Assembly (NCBI GenBank): GCA_903921325.1
Contig: CAIXPL010000005.1
Coordinates: 52,689-116,688 of the forward strand
Reading direction: 5' to 3'
Source of the DNA: an uncultured Pseudomonadota bacterium
GTDB lineage: Bacteria; Pseudomonadota; Gammaproteobacteria; Burkholderiales; SG8-39
DNA length: 64,000 bases
The notes under the pieces are model-generated. The model was not told the DNA's origin. It did not search any database and saw nothing but the letters and a program-made list of their open reading frames with translations. This document shows, piece by piece, positions 17,752 through 25,912 of the stretch. A program made the position numbers and the translations under genes. Position 1 is the first letter of the stretch, and each line of letters opens with the position of its first letter.

Positions 17752-18402
17752 TTAACCGCCAGAGTCCTCTTCCATGGCAAAGCTGCCACTGGCATCGGTG
17801 CGCCAACTCACAATGATCCAGCTTGCGCGGCCAATCGCCTTGACCGCTGATCGGGCCTGATCAACGGACAAAAAAAGCGGCGAGAGCTTGAACTCACAAC
17901 CTTCTGAGCCCGGATCGATTCCCACACCAAGAAAAAGCTGCAAGGAGCCAGCACCGGCTTCGGCCAACTGGTCAACAATGCCCTGTCCGATCTTGGGCAG
18001 AACAAGTTCTGGCGGCTGAGTACCCTTCGCTCCGAACGCAATCAGTTGTGCGACGGAAAATAGCGCCTCTCCCAGCGCACCAACGAAGGCTCGCTTCGCC
18101 AGCTCAATCGCCAGGGAGCCCGCCGCCTCGAATCCATGCAACGCGAGCCCCAGTTCTTCCGCGTCACTGCTCTCGCCAGCGGCCACGCAGGTAAGTCCCA
18201 CATCAATCCCGGAATCCTGGCAGGCCAAACCGGCCTGTACGCCCTGATTGAATGCGCCGACATCATCCGGCCCAACTGCGTCTGTTGGACTCGGCGACGC
18301 CTTGGCAGTCAGCGCCTGAGCGAATCCTTGGCTCCAGGCACGCGCCTGGCTTGGCGCAGGAAGAAACGGATTTTGAATCAAAGCACCCCCCTCCATTAAC
18401 AT
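17752..18402 (-). CDS. Uncharacterised protein with ribosome-modulation-factor-like N-terminal motif
   Basis: A 216-residue protein from the ATG at 18402. Near its start, NPFLPAPSQARAWSQGF followed by AFNQGVQAG resembles the short NP...AWxxGF / F..G..AG motif seen in ribosome-modulation-factor-like segments. The middle (FEAAGSLAIELAKRAFVGALGEALFSVAQL) is hydrophobic and possibly amphipathic, and the rest matches nothing known to me. An open frame on the same strand from 18505 (TTG) would join in frame if the six-cytosine run at 18386-18391 were one base shorter, adding about 36 residues. It is the first gene of the minus-strand unit ending at 15310. Confidence 0.5.
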   Translation of the reverse strand: MLMEGGALIQNPFLPAPSQARAWSQGFAQALTAKASPSPTDAVGPDDVGAFNQGVQAGLACQDSGIDVGLTCVAAGESSDAEELGLALHGFEAAGSLAIELAKRAFVGALGEALFSVAQLIAFGAKGTQPPELVLPKIGQGIVDQLAEAGAGSLQLFLGVGIDPGSEGCEFKLSPLFLSVDQARSAVKAIGRASWIIVSWRTDASGSFAMEEDSGG

Positions 18403-18539
18403 AGCTCACCGCCGCGAGTTGCCACGGCGAACTGTGTGCATCCAATAATCGATCGGCCTCGTCCTTAGCTGCTCTAAGTGCCCGCTCTTTGTTAAGCGAG
18501 TTCAACTGACACGAACGCTATCAGCATTCGCAGAAATGT

Positions 18540-18575
18540 CACTTACGTGTAAGTGTAATCGGCGGGATGTTACAC
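18540..18575. promoter_or_regulatory. Overlapping inverted repeats between divergent genes
   Basis: CACTTACGTGTAAGTG at 18540-18555 has 7-bp perfect arms around GT. A second inverted repeat, GTGTAA at 18553-18558 and TTACAC at 18570-18575, overlaps it. The position between divergent genes of the uncharacterised block fits an operator. No binding protein is identified. Confidence 0.45.
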
Positions 18576-18679
18576 CGAGATTTTCGCGCACACTGCCGTG
18601 TCCAACAGAATTCTCACCGCAGAACTTGGCACCGTAAGCCCGCTGGTGTAGCCTCTGTTGCCGCTTCAACATTGAATGA

Positions 18680-18708
18680 TTGATCCGGCCTTCACGGATC
18701 ACTAATAG
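18680..18708 (+). promoter_or_regulatory. Candidate sigma70-type promoter for the 18752 gene pair
   Basis: TTGATC at 18680-18685, a 17-bp spacer and TAATAG at 18703-18708 match the -35/-10 consensus reasonably. The spacer carries an inverted repeat GATCCG (18682-18687) and CGGATC (18695-18700), which could bind a regulator over the promoter. The gene starts at 18752. Confidence 0.4.
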
Positions 18709-18751
18709 TTCATCTCTCCTGAGTCAACAGTAATCGCACTGCGGGCAAACC

Positions 18752-19468
18752 ATGGACAACGTACTGGACACGGCCACACAAGTGATCGGCGCAATCGGCG
18801 GCCTCGGTCTGGCCTCATTTACCCTCGTTGATGCGTTCAAGGCACTGCCTGGTGGGGGACCTTCAAGGGTGGGGTTCAGGTCGATATCTGATCTGGTGAC
18901 CGCTTGCTTGCCGGATATCCCAGCGGTGTCGGGTACGAACGACACCGCAAGCGACCCGATGCGCACCGGTCGTCGGATTGTTCTGAACACTGTCGAATCG
19001 AACTGGATCAATGGCATGGCCCTGAGCGACCAAAAGGCCGTTGCCCGATCGCTCGTCAAGCTTTATATGCGCGTTGAAACCGCAGGCAGTGTAGCCAGAC
19101 ATCTCGGCGTCAGCGCGGCTGACCTGGCCGCAGTGGCCAAGGTGTGGTGTGACGGCCCGGCAAAGGATGGCGCCACCGACCCGACCAGCTCGGTGGTTGG
19201 ACGAATCGATCTGGCGCTTACCGGGATGATTGACGGGGCTTATCAAAGGGCTGATCAACGCTATCGAAATGTCAGCAAGTTGTTAGCTGGCATCGTATCG
19301 ATCGTGATCGCAACGACGACGGGCGCAGTGGTCTTTGAGTTCAATGCCAGCAAAATCTTTTTGTCCTTTATTGCCGGCTTGTTTGCGGTTCCACTCGCGC
19401 CGATTGCAAAAGACCTGACAAGCGCATTGCAGGCCGGAGTCAAGGTCGCGCAGGCACTGCGCAAATAA
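18752..19468 (+). CDS. Uncharacterised membrane protein with C-terminal double span
   Basis: A 238-residue protein. Residues about 11-29 (VIGAIGGLGLASFTLVDAF) form a hydrophobic N-terminal segment. The middle is soluble. The end has two spans: LAGIVSIVIATTTGAVVFEF and FLSFIAGLFAVPLAPIAKDL, followed by an amphipathic tail LTSALQAGVKVAQAL. The pattern of a soluble part followed by a helical hairpin and the phrase APIAKDL recalls small membrane proteins of unknown role in cyanobacteria and proteobacteria, but I cannot name the family. Its stop is 6 nt before the alpha/beta hydrolase start, so the two are clearly an operon. Confidence 0.6.
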   Translation: MDNVLDTATQVIGAIGGLGLASFTLVDAFKALPGGGPSRVGFRSISDLVTACLPDIPAVSGTNDTASDPMRTGRRIVLNTVESNWINGMALSDQKAVARSLVKLYMRVETAGSVARHLGVSAADLAAVAKVWCDGPAKDGATDPTSSVVGRIDLALTGMIDGAYQRADQRYRNVSKLLAGIVSIVIATTTGAVVFEFNASKIFLSFIAGLFAVPLAPIAKDLTSALQAGVKVAQALRK

Positions 19469-19474
19469 GCAAGC

Positions 19475-20368
19475 ATGAGTCTGCTTCATCTTGATTTGCG
19501 GGCATGGACTGTTGGCGGACCGGTCGCAGCAGAGGTCGGCATTCATGACGATGACGGTTCGTCGCTTGATTGCAACGCATTTGCCTCTCGCATTGCCGGC
19601 AAGCACCTCGTGCTGGTGACCCATGGATTCAACGTCACATCGACCAATGGCACCGTTGCGCTCGAGGGATGGAAGCAGCTCGCCAATCTGAAGGAGCCAT
19701 GCATTTTTGTGGGTCTTCTGTGGCCTGGCGATTCGCTGTTCTTGCCGGTTTTGGACTATCCCGTGGAAGCGTCGGTTGCGATCCAAAGCGCAGCGCTACT
19801 CGCCGATTTCCTGTCCGTCAATGCCTCGGGAGTGACGGCACTTTCGATGGTTTCGCACAGCCTCGGCGCCCGCGTGGTCCTGGAGACGGCCAAACGTCTG
19901 GCACCTCGACCGATCAACACCTTGCTGCTGATGGCAGCCGCCATCGAAGACGATTGCCTCACTGCCGAATACAGTGAGATTCCCAGAAATGTTCAAAGGA
20001 TCCGCCTGGTGGCCTCGCGCCGCGACCTCGTGCTCGAATATGCCTTTCCCCTTGGCAATCCGATTGGCGAACTCATCGCTCGTGGACACCCCTATTTCCG
20101 TCAGGCTCTTGGCCGAGCGGGGGCCTATCCGGCGCCGACCGACTGCGTGGATTTCCAACACTGGCAAATACCAGATGCACCGAGCGACTGGCACTATGGC
20201 CACGGCGATTACATGCCGCATAAACCGATCCCGGCTGGACGGGCGCGGTCGATCGTCGCGCCGCTCACTCCACCATCCTCCAGCGATCCGGCGCCGGTCG
20301 GAGACGATTTGATTGACTGCGAGTGGTCAGCAGCCGTCATCGCAACGCAATGGACTAACAATGTCTAG
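19475..20368 (+). CDS. Alpha/beta-hydrolase (DUF900-like serine hydrolase)
   Basis: A 297-residue soluble alpha/beta-hydrolase. LVLVTHGFNVTSTNGT gives the oxyanion-hole HG motif and MVSHSLGARVVLE gives the nucleophile elbow; here the first glycine of GxSxG is serine (SHSLG). A likely acid and base lie in LVASRRDLVLEYAF and HGDYMPHK. The closest match in memory is the DUF900/COG4782 lipase-like group. It follows the small membrane protein by 6 nt. Its stop overlaps that of the convergent 1079-residue gene at the palindromic CTAG. In this setting it may act on a lipid or ester linked to the membrane proteins; this is inference. Confidence 0.7.
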   Translation: MSLLHLDLRAWTVGGPVAAEVGIHDDDGSSLDCNAFASRIAGKHLVLVTHGFNVTSTNGTVALEGWKQLANLKEPCIFVGLLWPGDSLFLPVLDYPVEASVAIQSAALLADFLSVNASGVTALSMVSHSLGARVVLETAKRLAPRPINTLLLMAAAIEDDCLTAEYSEIPRNVQRIRLVASRRDLVLEYAFPLGNPIGELIARGHPYFRQALGRAGAYPAPTDCVDFQHWQIPDAPSDWHYGHGDYMPHKPIPAGRARSIVAPLTPPSSSDPAPVGDDLIDCEWSAAVIATQWTNNV

Positions 20369-23300
20369 AACCAGCTCAGTAACGCTTTTTGCGCGAGCAA
20401 TCCACCCGACACACCGCTCGCAAGTGCAAGCGCGGCCCTTACGGGCGGTTGCTGCGTCAACGGCATGAAGGCGCCGCGGTCCAGCTGCCGAATCGCATCG
20501 ATGAAACGCCCGACGCGAGCGATCTCGCCATAAGACGAGGGCTCGGCGAGAATCAGCCGATCCAGTCCCGTGTTCAAATCGTTCAAGACGGCCCCGCGCA
20601 GCGATTCGACACTCAATCGCAAGCGAATGCCCGCGAGTAACAAGTATCCAAAGACAATCAGCGCAAACACCAGACCGGCACTGGATGTCGTCCAATTGTC
20701 GAATAGTCTCAAGCGCCCGAGCACAACCAGTGCCAAGGCACCAAAAGGGTAGTAAAACAGGCTCTGCGCGCACTCGGTCACATTCGCAATGCGCTGTAGC
20801 GCGGTGAGGGCATCGCTCGCCCTCATTGCCGCCGATTGCACCGAACCTGGTGGACTTCCCGGGTTCTGCATCGCAATGTTGGCGCTGCTCGAGTTTACTT
20901 CGGTCGAAGCTTGCGTTCCTGTGCGTGATTGAAACCACACGCTCTTTCTCAGGCCATCACGCTGAATTCGTGTTGCACGCAGCACACGGCTTGAGAGTAA
21001 GCGCACCATGACGATCTGGATCAGCAGCGCGATCATGACTACGGGGGTAAGGCAAATATCGATCCAGTAAGCGATGCTTGAGCGAGCCGGCACGCTGATG
21101 TCAGATCCGAGCAGACACCAGCAAATGACTCCAACGAGTGAGAGCCATAAAAACTGATACCCGATGGCGGATCTCAGTTCACCGACGTCAAATCGTTTCC
21201 ACTCAATCTGAAAATCGCATTGTTCGCGCTTATCGCCCGAGTAGTGACTCATCATCCGATCCTGCATGGAGGCAACACGCGCGGCATGCAAGATGCCGAT
21301 CGAGGCCACAATCAAGGCAAGCCCCCGGATCAGCTCTGACGGCCAGACGCTGAGCCCGTTGGACCACGCGAGTGGTTCGCCAAGTGAATTGATGTCGTGT
21401 ATGGCAAAGATCGACACGGCGATGATTGCGAGAAGCACAATAAGCAACCACCATCCACCGCGATTGCTTTGTGTGCGATCGCGTCGAACAAAGCACTTGA
21501 ATTCAGCCGCCAACCCTCGGCGCAGTGGCGGATAAAGCGAAAGGATCATCACCGGCAACAACAGGCAGCCAAGGGCGATCAGCCAGCGCAGCCCCGCACC
21601 CATGTCAGGCTGGCCACTGCGTCCATTGTCACTGAACCAGTCTTTCACTGGTACTCGCGGGCAGTTTGCCAAGCCCTCGCATTCGGGCGAAAGACGGTAG
21701 AAGCTTTTCAAACCCACTTCAAAGACTGCCGGTGCAATCATCTGGCTGGAAACAACTTCCGACGGCAGCAGAGATAACACCGTCGCCCGATAAGCAGACG
21801 CTTGGTAAACATCCCGGAAAACCGGCGGCTTAAGCAAGCGTAACGCGCCAGTCGGTGAACTCAAGGTGCCCGCCCTGGCTGACGTTTCAGAAGATTTCTT
21901 GGCCAACTCGCCGGGATGCGCCGGAGGTTCGGGGGATAGACCGAACCCGGAACCTACAACGAGATTGCGCGTTACGGCATTGTCAATTGGATGCAGCATG
22001 CCCGCGTGCAAGTCAGTGGTAAAAAACACCGCTCGCGGAAACTCTGGCCGCAACGCCCGTAGCGCCAGTACCTTGTCGTAATAATCATCGCCGATGACCG
22101 CGATCGCGCGATAAGGCTCCTCTGATGCAGAGCCGCCCGTCAACACGCGCCATGCGGCAGAAGCACTCAATCGTGCCAGCGCGCAATGCCATGAAACGCT
22201 CTCGCTCGTCTCTCCGGCAGCGTTCGAATCACTGTCACGTGCCGCGTGCATGGACAATGCGAGCCGGCGCAGGTAATCGGTCTGCGGATTGCCCGACACC
22301 AACTCTTGCGCTGTCGATGCCAATGCACGCTGATCGCCCGATTGCTTGTCGTCGCCACTCGCGGAGTGCTCGTCTCCAGGCAATCGGCCATCAAGGCCGC
22401 GCAGATACCCATACACATCCATATTTGGGTAATGTTGCGCGATCAAATTGCGCAATATGCGCGAATACTGGGTATCCGATTGGGCGACGATCGCGATTCG
22501 ATCTGACCTTCGGATACAGCGCCGGGACAGTTCGTCAGAAATGGCATCGACGACTTTGTCATCCGTTGGAATCGCACGGACAAACTGCCCCACGCCTTCC
22601 ATCTCATCGAGGCAAACCGGAGCGGATCGATAGCACCCAGACCTCAGCGCAGTGGACAGCTCGCGCCATGGCGCCGTTGCCACTGGAGAAATGACCTGGA
22701 GTTGGCGCAGCACTTCGGGTGCAGAATCTCGGCACTGAACATCAAGCGGCTGCGCCATCTCCGCAAGTGTCGCGCTATCGCTTGGCCCGAGGAGCGCGTA
22801 GCTCATGGCATCGCTTGGCGATCGCATACCGCGTGTCAGCAGCGTTTTGAGGAGATAGGCCACCCTCTGCTGTGGAATTGCGCACACTGCCTTGTCATGT
22901 GGGGACGCTGCTTCGTCAATCACCCCTTCGTCGATCCAGAGCACGATGACCCGTTCGGGACGACCGGGATCGCCGCCCCCCGACTTGCTCGAATTGAATA
23001 CCTCGTAGGGAATCGAATCGGGGTAATACCGTTTGTTCAACCCGACCAGCACACTGTTCAGGACCAGCAAATGTTCGGCATCATCAGGTGAGTAGCCCTG
23101 TTGCATCAACCCCGAGACCACCGCATAGCGCAGACGGCGACGATCTTCCTCCTCACCGCTGATACCATCCTTGTGAGCGAGCACCGCCATCAATCGTATC
23201 GAGGCTGATGGACCTGGCTTGTCGCCGCCTGGCGATGCCGGGTTCAGCGCCCGCACCCAGAGTACCGAATCATCAGCACGCGCACGCATGGAGACAGACG

Positions 23301-23604
23301 CTGTGTTCGCCCCCCCAGGCGACAAGACCGCGGTGACATCATCCGCCTTGACCTTGAGCCTGACCGACACAGCGTCCGTTTTCTCTTCCTGCGTGGTGAC
23401 AGTCTGGCGCACGGCCTCAAACGGGTCTTGCCATAGCCTGGCGTCAACCTTACCCGTTTGGCGGGTCAGCTTGCTTTGAATAGTGGGGCGTTCGCCCTCA
23501 AGGGGCAGGTGCACTGCAGTCGCACCGACAACCAGAAGCAGGGTGATGATCACCCCGATCCAGTTATTCGGCAGGCCACCAGGCGATGGTGCTTCGCCCC
23601 CCAA
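20365..23604 (-). CDS. Large multi-span membrane protein with periplasmic binding-like region
   Basis: A 1079-residue protein of unknown function. One span lies at 15-33, then a soluble region of about 640 residues, probably periplasmic. About seven further spans follow (near 672-691, 718-736, 757-775, 813-833, 847-871, 950-968, 976-996) and possibly one at 1056-1075. The soluble region contains paired alpha/beta blocks, RIAIVAQSDTQYSRILRNLI with YGYLRGLDGRLPG (399-410), and AIAVIGDDYYDKVLALRAL with VFFTTDL (526-532). These resemble the two halves of a type-1 periplasmic-binding fold and recur, as far as I recall, in unnamed proteins elsewhere. It may be a receptor or sensor without an obvious output domain. 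It is followed on the chromosome by the secreted-protein gene, which lies upstream in transcription. Confidence 0.6.
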   Translation of the reverse strand: MGGEAPSPGGLPNNWIGVIITLLLVVGATAVHLPLEGERPTIQSKLTRQTGKVDARLWQDPFEAVRQTVTTQEEKTDAVSVRLKVKADDVTAVLSPGGANTASVSMRARADDSVLWVRALNPASPGGDKPGPSASIRLMAVLAHKDGISGEEEDRRRLRYAVVSGLMQQGYSPDDAEHLLVLNSVLVGLNKRYYPDSIPYEVFNSSKSGGGDPGRPERVIVLWIDEGVIDEAASPHDKAVCAIPQQRVAYLLKTLLTRGMRSPSDAMSYALLGPSDSATLAEMAQPLDVQCRDSAPEVLRQLQVISPVATAPWRELSTALRSGCYRSAPVCLDEMEGVGQFVRAIPTDDKVVDAISDELSRRCIRRSDRIAIVAQSDTQYSRILRNLIAQHYPNMDVYGYLRGLDGRLPGDEHSASGDDKQSGDQRALASTAQELVSGNPQTDYLRRLALSMHAARDSDSNAAGETSESVSWHCALARLSASAAWRVLTGGSASEEPYRAIAVIGDDYYDKVLALRALRPEFPRAVFFTTDLHAGMLHPIDNAVTRNLVVGSGFGLSPEPPAHPGELAKKSSETSARAGTLSSPTGALRLLKPPVFRDVYQASAYRATVLSLLPSEVVSSQMIAPAVFEVGLKSFYRLSPECEGLANCPRVPVKDWFSDNGRSGQPDMGAGLRWLIALGCLLLPVMILSLYPPLRRGLAAEFKCFVRRDRTQSNRGGWWLLIVLLAIIAVSIFAIHDINSLGEPLAWSNGLSVWPSELIRGLALIVASIGILHAARVASMQDRMMSHYSGDKREQCDFQIEWKRFDVGELRSAIGYQFLWLSLVGVICWCLLGSDISVPARSSIAYWIDICLTPVVMIALLIQIVMVRLLSSRVLRATRIQRDGLRKSVWFQSRTGTQASTEVNSSSANIAMQNPGSPPGSVQSAAMRASDALTALQRIANVTECAQSLFYYPFGALALVVLGRLRLFDNWTTSSAGLVFALIVFGYLLLAGIRLRLSVESLRGAVLNDLNTGLDRLILAEPSSYGEIARVGRFIDAIRQLDRGAFMPLTQQPPVRAALALASGVSGGLLAQKALLSWF

Positions 23605-23707
23605 GATATCTCCTCAGATCACGGCAATGTCAACGATTTCCTCGAAAGCATAACCCACGACAGCAATGCAATTCGACTCAAGGGCTGCCCCCCCTGGGGG
23701 ACGCTCG

Positions 23708-24931
23708 CTATTTCTTTGCGGCTCCCAGCGCGGCCAGGTCCACGGCGGCCTTTTTCGCCAAAAAGGTATCGTTGAGCGCATTGAGATTAGCCAGTAGCTG
23801 AGTAGCCGAGGCGTTTTTTGTGGAATCAACAACAATAGTCGGCACCGATTTCGACGAAGTAATCCCGTGATCCACAAAAAAGACTGAGCCACTCACGCTG
23901 CCGGCACTGGCGGCAACCAGGGCACCCAACAATGATCCGGCCGACAAGGAATCATTGCCGCCGGTTACCCACGCATCGATGTATACATCGTCGTCTGAGT
24001 TGAAAAGGTGCGAGGCGCGGCGCGCATAGCGCTGGTGCACTCGTTGACCTTTGAGACTCGCGCTCGCAATGAGCGCAATCGACTCCGAACTGTCACTCTC
24101 GCTGAGCAGCATCAACGCATTAGGCAGATTGATCTTGCACGCAGGCAACGCCAGCGCGCTGATTCCTCGTTGTATCTGCTTCTGCAGGGGCTCGCTCGCT
24201 TCGTTGCTTGCTTTCGCGTTTGTCGCGGTTAACCCCACCGGTGGTAACCCTGACTGACCGTTTGCCAAATTCTTCGAATATCGAACATTAATGACCTGCG
24301 GACAGATCACGTAGTTGGCATACGCGGGGTCAGGCGAAGGGGTACTCGCGGCAGTGTAAAACGCACTGACCGCTCCACCAATCGCGTCGGAGGTGTTGGC
24401 GAACTGAGTTGGAGAAACAGCGGGATTCGTTGGAATCTGCGCGAACAAATTGCTCTTGTCAGCCGGTGCGGTACCCGCAATTCCAATCCCGATGATTTTC
24501 GCGCTAAACAGGGCACCGGCGAACGCTGGCGCAACATCAAACGGCACGCCAGAGACGGTTCCCACCACGTCAAGGTTTGCGCTTCTCTGCTTTACGATCA
24601 CGCGGTACCCGAAGCCGACCTGATACTGGAACGTTCCATCGTCCACCTCCCGGTAGCGGTACCCCTCGCTCACCGCAACGAAATTGTCAGTCGTTGACTT
24701 GAAGAGAGACGCCGGGAAGCTGACTTGACTGTTGATGTCCGATGTTCTTGACCCCCCCTGTGCTGTATCGAACAGCTTGAGCATGCAGTCCGGTTTACTC
24801 TGGCAACTATCAAAGGCCTGTTTGAATGCTGCGAAATCAGCCGTACCAGCGGCTAGCGAAGCCACTTGCGCACTGGCATCTGCAGCCGCGAGCGCACAGC
24901 ACACAGTCAATACGACAAAACGCAGGCTCAT
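23708..24931 (-). CDS. Uncharacterised secreted protein
   Basis: A 407-residue protein with a clear signal peptide (RFVVLTVCCALAAADASA, cut near residue 22), hence periplasmic or exported. After cleavage there is a Cys pair (FDSCQSKPDCM). Then come strand-rich stretches, for example GTFQYQVGFGYRVIVKQ and GALFSAKIIGIGIAG, and a C-terminal alpha-rich tail with Ala and Lys. No family is recognised. It begins the minus-strand unit that continues, 103 nt later, with the large membrane protein. Co-location suggests its product may be a ligand or partner of that protein's periplasmic region. This is an inference. Confidence 0.6.
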   Translation of the reverse strand: MSLRFVVLTVCCALAAADASAQVASLAAGTADFAAFKQAFDSCQSKPDCMLKLFDTAQGGSRTSDINSQVSFPASLFKSTTDNFVAVSEGYRYREVDDGTFQYQVGFGYRVIVKQRSANLDVVGTVSGVPFDVAPAFAGALFSAKIIGIGIAGTAPADKSNLFAQIPTNPAVSPTQFANTSDAIGGAVSAFYTAASTPSPDPAYANYVICPQVINVRYSKNLANGQSGLPPVGLTATNAKASNEASEPLQKQIQRGISALALPACKINLPNALMLLSESDSSESIALIASASLKGQRVHQRYARRASHLFNSDDDVYIDAWVTGGNDSLSAGSLLGALVAASAGSVSGSVFFVDHGITSSKSVPTIVVDSTKNASATQLLANLNALNDTFLAKKAAVDLAALGAAKK

Positions 24932-25159
24932 GCATCCCCCCTCAGTCCTCAGAATTACTTATGCTAATCATGTACATAATATATGGTGGCCAAATCATTT
25001 TGTTGCGAAGGCGCAGCCACGGGTCAGTCGTGAGCCGCGCGGCAATGCCTGCTCAGTATTCAGCCAATGAATTCGTCCAATTGCGCCCACTGCTGGACAG
25101 CCCTCAAGTCCAGGCGCTAAATCTCCTTCGGACTCACCGGACAGAAGGAGCGCCGACAC
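24932..25159. promoter_or_regulatory. AT-rich divergent intergenic region at block boundary
   Basis: This 228-bp gap separates the uncharacterised block from the catabolic genes at 25160. It contains the most AT-rich stretch nearby (about 24960-24990), with an ATGTACAT palindrome, suitable as a promoter for the 24931 gene. No exact promoter could be fixed, and no attachment-site repeat was noticed. Confidence 0.35.
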
Positions 25160-25894
25160 ATGAAAAAATTCGGCTGGAAACATCGCATCGGCCTGGTTAC
25201 CCCCGCCGTGCTTGAAATGATCGCCTTTGATTTCTATCGTTTTGCCCCGGAAGGTGTGACGCTGGCCGGGGTCACCGACGAGACCAACACCTGGTCCCCC
25301 GAGGATATCGACCGTGTGCTGGCGAGCGCCATGTCGAGCGCTGCATACCTCGGCGACCGTGGTGTGGAATACATCGTTCACGCCGGTGCCGCCCATGTCG
25401 CAAGCAAAGGCCCGGGCTACGATCGCGAATTTCTGCAACAGTTGCGTGCCCACGGCGGTGTGGATGCCACCACCTCGATCCGCTCGGCCATCGAGGCCTT
25501 CCGCCAGTTGAACATGCAAAAGATTGCGGTCGCCTCGCCCTGGCCTGACAAGATCACCGGCTGGGTCGCGCGCTATATCGAGTCCGAAGGCTTTGAAATC
25601 ACCTCCATCTCCTGTGCCGATGTCGATTTCAAAAACCTGCATACGGTTGAACCGGATTACCTGATCCAGTATGCAAGTGAAGTTGCCGCCCAAGCACCTG
25701 GTGCCCACGGCCTCTATATGCCCGGACCGCAGGCCCCGGTGGCGATGTGTGTTGCCACGATTGAAAACAACATCGGCAAGCCCGTCGTGGCCTCGACGCC
25801 AACCGATTTCTGGGCCGCCTTCAAAGCGCTCGGAATCACCGATCGCATCGACGGTCACGGTACCCTCCTGCGCTCGCTCTCCGAGCGCGCCTAA
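25160..25894 (+). CDS. Asp/Glu racemase-superfamily protein (maleate isomerase/arylmalonate decarboxylase type)
   Basis: A 244-residue protein, preceded by AGAAGGAG. The layout fits the maleate cis-trans isomerase and arylmalonate decarboxylase group: RIGLVTPAVLEMIAFDFYR, then TTSIRSAIEAFRQLNMQKIAVASP, then NIGKPVVASTPTDFWAAFKALG. Family enzymes use one or two cysteines. Here the first position reads VHAGAAH, a Gly as in arylmalonate decarboxylase, and the second lies in YMPGPQAPVAM, without the usual Cys. The fold is therefore clear but the standard chemistry is in doubt. It leads an operon with an alpha/beta hydrolase and a TIM-barrel protein. Confidence 0.78.
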   Translation: MKKFGWKHRIGLVTPAVLEMIAFDFYRFAPEGVTLAGVTDETNTWSPEDIDRVLASAMSSAAYLGDRGVEYIVHAGAAHVASKGPGYDREFLQQLRAHGGVDATTSIRSAIEAFRQLNMQKIAVASPWPDKITGWVARYIESEGFEITSISCADVDFKNLHTVEPDYLIQYASEVAAQAPGAHGLYMPGPQAPVAMCVATIENNIGKPVVASTPTDFWAAFKALGITDRIDGHGTLLRSLSERA

Positions 25895-25912
25895 CACCAT
25901 TGGAATACGACC

